From: Ectocarpus siliculosus
Taxonomy: Eukaryota > Sar > Phaeophyceae > Ectocarpales > Ectocarpaceae
Direction of reading: 5' to 3'
DNA: 14,741 nucleotides
Assembly: GCA_000310025.1 (NCBI GenBank)
Contig: FN648947.1
Location: 8,251 to 22,991, forward strand
The notes under the pieces were generated by a model. It was not told where the DNA came from and did no database searches. It saw nothing but the letters and a program-made list of their open reading frames with translations. A program made the translations under genes and the position numbers. Shown here piece by piece: positions 8,090 to 14,741 of the stretch (position 1 is its first letter; each line of letters begins with the position of its first letter).

Positions 8090-8812
8090 GCCAGGCCAAT
8101 ATCATGAGGTCATGCACAAACCCTCTGCAGGTATCTAAAATCCAGGTTGTTCTGCGTCGTGTTGGTCGCACATGGGCCGAAACCGTCAACCCTGCCACAA
8201 TGCTCTGCTTACGTTCTTGCCTTTGGGCCGAAAAGACCCGTTTTTGCGCCTGCTGCATGTGTGACGCCATCAAAACGCATGCCAGAGAGAGGCCTTAAGC
8301 CGTCGACATCCATACACTGCAGCCAATGGCGTGTTTTCATACTCATGCCCTCTGCTCGCGTACCAGAAACAGAGCGTGTTGTCTAGTTTTGATTGCGCAC
8401 GACCTGCAGACGTGAACCAAAGTGTGTTGCGGTGTTGACGTTTTGGTATGTTTTCTTCTTCCGCCGCGTGTTTGCTCCGTGTGTCACCCGCGACCAGTCA
8501 AAAACGCATGCCAGAGAAAGGCCTTTGGCCGACGACATCCACAAACAACAGCCAGTGGCGTGTGGTCGTACACACACCCTCTGCTCGCGTCCCAGAAACA
8601 GAGCGTATTGTCCAGTTTTGATTGCACACGGCCTGCAAACGTGAATCGACCTGTGGTTCGGTGTTGCCTTTTTTGGACGTTGCTTTTTTTTTCTGCCACT
8701 TGCTCCGAGTCGAGTGTGATCAGTGTACAACGCATGCCATCAGAAGGAGGCCTTTGGCCGACGACATCTACAAACTGCAGCCACTGGCGTGCGATCGGGC
8801 GCCCACATGATC
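8090..8812 (+). repeat. ~228-bp tandem repeat, about three copies
   Basis: CCCTCTGC recurs at 8121, 8348 and 8577. The segment with cgcatgcca followed by aggcctttggccgacgacat recurs with cgcat at 8276, 8505 and 8731. The period is therefore 226-229 bp. Copies two and three are closest; the first, left-hand copy is more diverged. Open frames here (for example 8422-8850) are side effects of the repeat. The array runs directly into the palindrome cluster. Confidence 0.85.
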
Positions 8813-8824
8813 TTATATATGAAT

Positions 8825-9089
8825 TCACTCTTATAAAAGTGAATATTTGACTGCTGTAACAGTGAATTGACTGTTGTGACAGTCGGCTCACTCCTATAAC
8901 AGTCATCGATATTTCACTGTTATGACAGTCAGTTCACTCACTTTCTTATGAAAGTGAGGTGTCAGTTCACACACTGTTATAACAGTCAGCTGACTCTCAT
9001 GAAAGTGAGGGTGGGTGGACATTGCTAACAGTCAGTTTGGGGACTTTTATAAAAGTGAAACGACTGTCACCTGACCCTTATGAAAGTGA
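8825..9089. promoter_or_regulatory. Array of ten 18-bp palindromes upstream of the spliced gene
   Basis: Near-palindromic boxes start at 8825, 8848, 8868, 8888, 8914, 8938, 8971, 8991, 9041 and 9072. Examples are TCACTGTTATGACAGTCA and TGACTCTCATGAAAGTGA. Two sub-types occur: CTGTTATAACAG-like and CTTTTATAAAAG-like, both inside an ACT...AGT frame; one box is 20 bp. Start-to-start spacing is often 20-26 bp. The last box ends 4 bp before ATG 9094. This is the layout expected of binding sites for a dimeric protein, either a regulator or a transposase at subterminal sites. The repeats are seen directly; the role is inferred. The same box recurs at 13577-13989. Confidence 0.85.
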
Positions 9090-9093
9090 GGTG

Positions 9094-11073
9094 ATGGCGG
9101 AAGGCGGGGGAGAAGCAGCCGCCGCCGTGGCCGCGGCTGCTGCTGGGAAAGCAGCGGCTGCCATGCCTTCGGCGACGGCGGAGGGAGGGGAGGGGGCTGC
9201 GGCAGCGGGAGAGGGCCGTGCGAAGAAGCCCCCGAAAAGCAAGAAAGACCAAGACCACGCCGTCAAAGCCGCGAAGAATCAAGGACGACAAGAAGAAAAA
9301 AGCGGAGATAGCAGCCACCGCAGGCCAGATATCGGACGCCTCGAAGGCAGCGTGGAGGGCGTCTATGGCGGCACTAGAGAAGCAACAGAAGGCTAGGAGC
9401 GAGCGAAAAGCGATCAAGAAGCGCGCCGCCAACTCTGCCGCCTCCGCTGCTATTCAGGTGCGACCCCCCTCACACTCACACGTTTTTTGTAGCAGCCGTG
9501 TGTTTCTTGTCTGGCCGTGCTTGGATGGGTTGCGTGTTGCACATTGTGGCTCCGCGTCAAACCTAGTCGCCCTTTTGACCATTCTGTCCTCTCCCAGCAT
9601 TTTTCGCGAGGTTCCTTTTTGCCCGTCCTTCCAGGCGCCGACATGTAGTAATGTAATACTCCGTATCATTTGTTTTTCGTCGGTTGCGTCCCTTCCAGCA
9701 AGCAAATGAATCCCACGAGGCACGAGAGGAGGAGAAGACGGAACGGAAGAACGTTGCAGCGGGAAGCACAGGCGCTGAGGCCACGGCGCGGGCTTCGACG
9801 GCGAGTGGGTCAGGGAGCGGGGGCGTGCCGGATCACAAGGTGGGTTCCCCGCAGTATTTCCCCTCGGTTTTTTGGGTCGACAGACACTAGGGTCAATCTT
9901 TGTGCAGCTCTCCTTCGTGCTCGTTGTGGAGCTGCGTCTACTTTGGGTGTGCGCGTTGATGGAAATGCTAACTACGCCTCCACACGTCATTCTCCATTCT
10001 CGCTTCCGCGGAAGATGTACCAACCTTCCGCAATACTTCCACACTCAATGTGTACCATCATCATGCACGCATTATGCTAACCTACAGTACGCAACAAATG
10101 TCCCACTTTTATCGTCGGCGCTTGTCCCATTTTCATGCACGGGTGTAGAGGATCTTGAGCTTTTCAAAATAGAGAAATTGCTGCTGCGAAAGCGTATCGA
10201 AGAGTAAAGTAGCATGGCCTCGCAAATATATATTGCGTATGTTCGGGCCGACGTACCCCCCTGGTTCACTTGATTGAAAAATATTTGCACGCTGTGCGCG
10301 ACGCTGCTCTGTCGCAGCTTGCGGAAATTCGTTTGCTCCAGGCCCGACTCAAGGCGGCCAAGCACGGGGCCGAGATCAGTCGACTAGAGCGCGCAGTGGC
10401 CAGCGGTGTTGATGGCCTCTCTGCCAACGGCAATGACGACCACACCGCCTCCGCGGGGGAGCCGTCGGCTGGAGACGCCAAGGGTGCAAGCGGTGAGAGA
10501 CTAGTTCTTCAATATAGATGGGCCGCCATCCTCGGTTCCCTAGAACACTGCGCTACGCTAATCATTACGTGGTGGTTCGTTTGTTCGCCGTGTGATATGA
10601 GCAGTATCCAGATCCACCGCGTTTGTTTGTTTTCTTAGTCATTGGGAAACCTCGCTTTGGGCACCGGCGTCGGTGCGGGCCCCGGCCCTGCATGTGCTCC
10701 CGCCATGTTTGGTCCACCGATTGTAACAGCCTTCCCTTTTGATCGGTTTCATTTGTTTGGTTGCGTGGGAATGTTAGGTTCGGTAGGTGTCGAACCTTTA
10801 CCTTTTATATGTTTTCGTGCGGTCAGGCGTTGACTTTGCGTCGGAAGGACAGCTATAGTCATGACACTAGACACCTTAAATTTCTTGACCAGACCACATT
10901 TTCCACTGCTTGCGATTGCCCTTCTTGTCGGCTTTGAGACCTTTATAATTGTATTAATATTGATAACAATAGACTTATGCGCCAATCCTTACCTCTATAT
11001 TGTCCTCCAACTTGCATTGATTCTCCAACTTGCAGGGGCAGACGCCAATATAGAGGAGGAGTGCCGCAGCGAG

Positions 11074-11109
<36 letters not shown>

Positions 11110-11382
11110 CTCCCACTGCGCAAGTTTGCCTCCAGTGTGTCCGCGTTGAGGGAAGACGGCGGCAGCAGGATGACCTACGGCAAGGTGTCGATCGAGAGCA
11201 TACGGTGCTGGAAGGAGTGCTACGACGATCGTCAAGGAAGCCGCACTGCTGGTCGTGCCCAGCTCACCGCGATAATGGACGGCTCTACGTCGAGGAAGAA
11301 GGGGGCAGATGGTCAGAAGGTCACGACGAAGGTTACTGCCCCGTTGGTTCCCGGCTGCACCATGTCGACCTCCGGAAGGTGA
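9094..11382 (+). CDS. Four-exon gene: Ala/Lys-rich, charged coiled-coil-like protein with Asp9 tract
   Basis: Exon 1 (9094-9457) starts with Ala/Gly-rich sequence (MAEGGGEAAAAV), then Lys-rich sequence. It must change frame by +1 around 9210-9310 to reach AEIAATAGQISDASKAAWRA and a basic helix ending at CAG|GTGCGA. Exon 2 (9699-9839), after cccttccag, encodes 47 charged residues (QANESHEAREEEKTERK) and ends AAG|GTGGGT. Exon 3 (10318-10492), after gctctgtcgcag, reads LAEIRLLQARLKAAKHGAEI, a likely coiled coil, and ends AGCG|GTGAGA. Exon 4 (11036-11382), after ctccaacttgcag, has EEEC, nine Asp (11083-11109), ALREDGGSRMTYGKVSIESI and a stop. Exons 2 and 3 join in phase 0 and exon 4 in phase 1, with no stops. 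About 340 residues; possibly nuclear or DNA-binding. Family unknown. It lies between two palindrome arrays. Confidence 0.6.
10618..10720 (+). other. Possible cassette exon in intron 3
   Basis: A very good acceptor (tttgttttcttag, ending about 10638) is followed by an open Gly/Ala/Pro-rich frame (GNLALGTGVGAGPGP). Phase does not match exon 3, and no good donor follows, so I leave it out of the main model. Confidence 0.2.
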
Positions 11383-12853
11383 GCAACGGGTTGGGCGAAT
11401 ATGTTGTTGGGATGTAACCTTGTGGTAGGTGTATCCCTGGATGTGGCAAGCACTGTGTAGAGACAGTGTGCAAAGGCTCACAGAGTGACTGTTAAGTACA
11501 ATTGTTGAAAGACCAGATTGATGGTTGAAAGTGGCGCTTAGTTGGCCAAAAGGTAAGGAAAGAGGAAAGAGAGAGGAGTGATCGAGTGGGGGCGAGCACC
11601 ACGGGGGGCGAGCGTCCAAGCTATCACGGAAAGATGAACACACACGGGACATTGCGATATCCCGGTCACGCTAGCAGGCGGTTAAACCACGGAAATTGAC
11701 CGAGTCAAGTGTTGGATTAGTAAGGGGAGATTCAGACAGAAAGAGTGTCTGGATAGAGAGACCGGGATGTTTTTTTTTATGTGAAGAAAACAACAACAAC
11801 AGCAACAACAACATTCGTGTTGACTTGGAGGGTTTTGGTAGCAGCGTGTGATGCGCATTCGCGATGAGAATATCACGTGAGGCTTAGGAGATCTAAGGGC
11901 TCAGTGGTTGTGCTTTCGTAGTGATGTCTTGTGCGGGTGTGTGGGGAACAGGTGCTATATCTTCGATTGTGCCCAAATCATTGCGAGCATGCTTTTATGT
12001 GCAACAGCAGGGAGGCGGGCTGTTTGCATATTTTTGTTTTTTCTATTTGATTCTTCACCAACGGCAGAAACTTCTCCAACGGTAGAAACACGGATGTCGT
12101 GTAGGCGAGTGCGCTTCCTATCGTTTTGTGGATGTCGGATAATTATTTGGAGGAAGGATCCGACGTGTCGTAGTGACTGTACTCGTGGTTGGAGCCCTTG
12201 TGCTTCCGAATGGTGATTTCGGCTGGTCGGTTGTGGGGATTGTATTTTTTCCGCTTGATTTCGGCTAACTTTCTTGTCATGTGTGGATTGTTTTTTTTCG
12301 GGGGAACGTAACATGTCGTATCGTGCGCGATGATGATCAAGCGACGTTCAGTGATGCCTGAAGTCGTTAGTCGGCTATCGTAGCGATATAATACTATCGT
12401 GTTTCATGCACTTATATTTGGAGGTTTGTGTTACTTGTATTTTGGGACATTAAAAGAACACCGTGTGTCATGAGATCTGCGGTTAAAGTCAGTGAGGCTC
12501 AGAATGGAGGTGCATGAGATCATTGACTGGCTGTCGTAGATTGTGTGTTATCATTGTGTTCACAAGGAAGGGCGGTTTATTTTGTGTTGGCGTACTGCAT
12601 ACAAGTATCATATGCCATGCCCCTTGTAGCAGTACGATCTTTTCATGTTTTGCGTTGACAAGGTGTTGAATTGCCTTAGGATAACGGCAGATGTCTGCAC
12701 TATATACTGTCTGTTCCCGTTTTCTAGTAGTGGCTTTATTTAAATCCCACGGAGCGGGGGGGGCGATGGAACGAGAATTATTGATGTAAATACAACGACA
12801 GTTGCAAGCGTCATTTTTGTGTTGGGTTTTTGGACGTTATTCTGTCTTTGCAG
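11383..12853 (+). other. No gene seen; T/G-rich possible 3' untranslated or intergenic DNA
   Basis: After the stop of the four-exon gene the strand is T/G-rich with no convincing frame. It may be a long 3' untranslated region. A CAA/CAG microsatellite lies at 11791-11812. Confidence 0.4.
11791..11812 (+). repeat. CAA-type microsatellite
   Basis: Seven trinucleotides plus one base, CAA with one CAG in the fourth position, just after a T-run at 11770-11778. Confidence 0.9.
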
Positions 12854-13052
12854 TCCTGGGTTTTCTGGATGTTGTATTGAAGGGAGGATTTCGTATGTGC
12901 TGATTAGTAAATGGTTGGGGCCTATGTGCTTTCCGAATAATGATTATGTGCTGACCAAGAGGCTGAAAGGTACGGTGTTGTTTGAGGTTGTTGATTCTGA
13001 TTTGATGACGCGTTTCCGGTATTGTCCGTTGTTCTGCAAGACGCAACGCTGA
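12854..13052 (+). CDS. Possible terminal exon, unknown product
   Basis: A good acceptor (attctgtctttgcag) precedes an open frame of 66 codons. Its third positions are mostly T or G, as in real coding sequence of this strand. It reads GCCIEGRISYVLISKWLG, then RLKGTVLFEVVDSDLM, and ends at TGA 13050-13052. I found no upstream exon in phase (it needs a donor leaving two codon bases), and do not recognise the protein. It could be a leftover of the element between the palindrome arrays. Confidence 0.3.
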
Positions 13053-13166
13053 TGTAATGTTGAATCTTGCTGGATATTTTTCCAAGAATATTTCTGGCTT
13101 TTTTACGGACTGAGTTTTCTCAAGGGGGTAAAGTAAGTAGGCTCTTGACGTATGAGGTATATCTTT

Positions 13167-13384
13167 GATGGTATATTTTTGTATGTTTCAAGTTGCCGTT
13201 CCTGGAACGGTACATGCATGTAATTCGCTTGAACGACAGTACCTTTATCCAAGCGGGGGGCTGTTTGTGGTACTTGGGTAAAGATACTGGTGTGGGATGG
13301 ATTTCGGGGATACGCAGTTTGGATAGTGGTATGACCATCTGGTATTGCGGGGACCCTTTCACCCTCGCAGAGACCACAACCTAA
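13167..13384 (+). CDS. Possible exon with a Trp-rich small-barrel-like motif
   Basis: The frame is open after TGA (13164-13166 region) to TAA 13382-13384. It reads YMHVIRLNDSTFIQAGGCLW, then YLGKDTGVGWISGI, then IWYCGDPF. The pattern G-x-x-(L/I)-W-Y-x5-G-x-x-W-x3-I also occurs in the module at 2668-2991 (GAYIWYNALDGLWWLGQI), so the two may be distant relatives. No ATG near the start and no firm acceptor (tttcaag at 13192 is weak). A minus-strand frame also covers this stretch, but is less protein-like. Confidence 0.3.
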
Positions 13385-13576
13385 TAACACAAGAGCAAAA
13401 GAAACTTCAAGGGGTGCCTTCGGAGATTGTCGGCAGCGAGCTAAGCATTAGCCCTAGCGCCAGCACACAAGCAAAACATTCATCAAAGGATACGCAGTCA
13501 ACCCTATGTTCATATGACATCACTTGCGTAAAGGTGGCGAAAGTCACGCACGTGATATGTACCGTGCACGGATCAT

Positions 13577-13989
13577 GCACTTTAATGAAAGTGACTAAAT
13601 CGTTCGTCAGTTGTCTGCACTTTCATAAAAGTGACCAAAGTCACGCACGTGATAGTATCGTGGACTAGTTCTGCACGTTTATGAAAGTGACGTGCATGTC
13701 ACTTTAATAAAAGTATCATTCACTTTCATACCGTGAAATGACTCGCGTAACAGTGATTGTGATTTGACTGTTGTAGGAGTGTCTGTGAAAGTGAGTGTGG
13801 CTTTCACTTTCATTGTGGGAGGGAATGACGTTGTTAATAATCAATATCGCTTTTGAATAAGTGACTACCATCATAATTATACAAGTGACGTCACTCTTAT
13901 GAAAGTCTCTATCGCTGTTATAAGAGTGCTCCTACCTTTCATTATCGTGTAAATGGATTCCTTACTGTTATAACTGTTATAACAGTGAA
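13577..13989. promoter_or_regulatory. Second array of the 18-bp palindromes
   Basis: Clear boxes start at 13577, 13617, 13673, 13699, 13739, 13765, 13891 and about 13913. A double box, CTGTTATAACTGTTATAACAG, lies within 13962-13987. Examples are GCACTTTCATAAAAGTGA and TCACTCTTATGAAAGTCT. The sequence family is the same as at 8825-9089, but copies are more diverged and more widely spaced, with half boxes between them (for example 13720-13736). Confidence 0.75.
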
Positions 13990-14003
13990 TCCATTTACAC
14001 GAT
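13944..14003. repeat. 60-bp inverted repeat with perfect 17-bp arms
   Basis: ATCGTGTAAATGGATTC at 13944-13960 pairs perfectly with 13987-14003. The 26-base centre is itself built from overlapping CTGTTATAACAG half sites, so most of the 60 bases can fold into one hairpin or cruciform. It closes the second palindrome array. Confidence 0.9.
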
Positions 14004-14032
14004 AGGGTTAGGAAGCCCCGTGCGATGATAGA

Positions 14033-14110
14033 CATGCCCTCTGCAGGCGACCCATAAACAGGGCGCTCGGTGTCTCGTTGGTCGCACACGAGCCAAAACC
14101 GTGTACTGAA
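14033..14110 (+). repeat. Outlying diverged copy of the ~228-bp repeat
   Basis: CCCTCTGCAGG at 14037-14047 and gttggtcgcacacgagccaa from 14077 match 8121-8131 and 8161 onward with the same 40-base offset, in the same orientation. It lies just outside the second palindrome array, as the tandem copies lie just outside the first. Confidence 0.7.
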
Positions 14111-14335
14111 GCATGTTTTGACACACAAGAACATGAATCATCAGCAGCCTCTTTTTGCCCTTCAGAAAAAATATGCCTCGAGGAACCGTAAGACGGCCGT
14201 TTGGATCTTGATGATAGTTTCCGTGCAGGCCAACCCCCCCTCCCCCCCCGAGAAAAAAACTATATCTCAGAAGTAATTTAACCGTAAGACTCAGCCTATC
14301 AAATGATATATCTTGTGACATCCTTTTTTTTTTAG
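14111..14335. other. No gene seen
   Basis: No supported coding region. There is a C-rich run at 14236-14250, and a T-run (14324-14333) that serves the acceptor of the next exon. Confidence 0.4.
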
Positions 14336-14420
14336 AACAATCCGGACGAGGCGGTTATAGCGCTGCAATGCTTGGGGCTGTCACCGCTTTTTCTGCCGAG
14401 TAGTCGAGCGTTGATATTAG
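14336..14420 (+). CDS. Likely small internal exon, unknown gene
   Basis: The acceptor is excellent: ten T then AG at 14334-14335. The open frame reads NNPDEAVIALQCLGLSPLFL, then PSSRALIL, and ends at TTAG|GTACAG in phase 1. Length 85 bp. Neither neighbour exon is identified; the gene could continue past the window's right edge. I do not recognise the product. Confidence 0.35.
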
Positions 14421-14741
14421 GTACAGAGAGTCCTTAAACTTGGGCTCAATATTTGCGGTAGCTGGGTTCTCACGTCGTTGTGACCGTTTTAATTTCCGAG
14501 CATTTCCTGATGATCACTCCCGCTTGTCGCCCTCTGTTCTAAGGGCGACACTGCAGGTTATCCCAAGCCTTCTAGGTAGCTGTCCGTGTCGTGCCGACGA
14601 TGGCCAATTCCTATCACCCCCGAATACACCCGCAGACACACCCTGCGCGCGCATTCGCCCCAGGTCCATGGTGGTGGAATCCGCCGGCAGGTCAAAGCGT
14701 ACTGGTAGACAATCCGCGAGAGGTTGAATGTTCGGACGACC
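14421..14741. other. No supported gene at right edge
   Basis: A plus-strand open frame (14440-14727) has no features beyond length. If the exon at 14336 is real, this is probably its following intron. Confidence 0.3.

Noticed and set aside
8422-8906. ORFs within the ~228-bp repeats
   Set aside because: They follow repeat units and shift frame between copies, with no conserved protein.
8825-9089. CRISPR-like array
   Set aside because: Units are degenerate palindromes with irregular, very short gaps and no spacer-sized unique sequence; the setting is eukaryotic with introns.
10975-11652. 225-residue minus-strand ORF
   Set aside because: Shadow of exon 4 on the other strand; its poly-Val stretch is the complement of the GAC repeat.
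12328-12372. C/D-box snoRNA (ATGATGA ... CTGA)
   Set aside because: Boxes are only about 40 bases apart, with no terminal stem or D'/C' boxes; likely chance.
14001-14013. Telomere-type repeat (agggttagg)
   Set aside because: Only about one and a half units; not an array.

Overview
The window is eukaryotic nuclear DNA. Short coding blocks are separated by GT-AG introns with good donors (GTAAGA, GTAAGG, GTACGT) and pyrimidine-rich acceptors, and reading-frame phase is kept across several junctions. No bacterial operon layout or ribosome-binding sites are visible. Dense transposon remnants, satellites and low-complexity Pro/Thr, Ala and Asp coding suggest a repeat-rich protist. A stramenopile such as a brown alga is my best guess, but that is inference from style and not a sequence match.

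Layout. (1) 255-1922, minus strand: a spliced gene for a Cys-rich, Pro/Thr-linker, single-pass membrane protein of unknown function, with one apparent frame break. (2) About 1951-2253: a tRNA-derived SINE-like retroposon with RNA polymerase III box motifs, a 13-A tail and a possible 7-bp target duplication. (3) 2423-2991: two overlapping open frames that read as one retroelement-like protein with a Trp-rich Tudor/chromo-like module, split by a -1 frame change. (4) 3645-3803: a 71-bp tandem repeat interrupted by (5) 3809-5215, a 1.4-kb non-autonomous element with about 60-bp terminal inverted repeats flanked by TTAA. The element carries a nested hairpin and a palindromic minisatellite. (6) 5329 to about 7686: remains of a gene resembling the CxC5-type cysteine-cluster proteins of KDZ transposons, with an in-frame TAG inside an otherwise continuous exon.

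(7) About 8090-14110 is the most unusual part. It starts with roughly three tandem copies of a ~228-bp repeat. Next come ten 18-bp palindromes, roughly TSACTnTTATRAmAGTSA, packed into 265 bp and ending 4 bp before an ATG. That ATG opens a four-exon gene (9094-11382) for an Ala/Lys-rich, charged, coiled-coil-like protein with an Asp9 tract. After 2 kb of mostly non-coding T/G-rich DNA with two weak coding islands comes a second array of the same palindromes (13577-13989). It ends in a long perfect inverted repeat, followed by another diverged copy of the ~228-bp repeat in the same orientation. The palindromes are candidate binding sites for a dimeric protein. The bracketed interval is a candidate undescribed mobile element or self-regulated locus.

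(8) 14336-14420 holds one likely small internal exon. The rest of the right end shows nothing I can support.

Several coding regions carry a single frame change or stop. That fits transposon decay, but assembly indels cannot be excluded from sequence alone. All product names are by eye, without database comparison.
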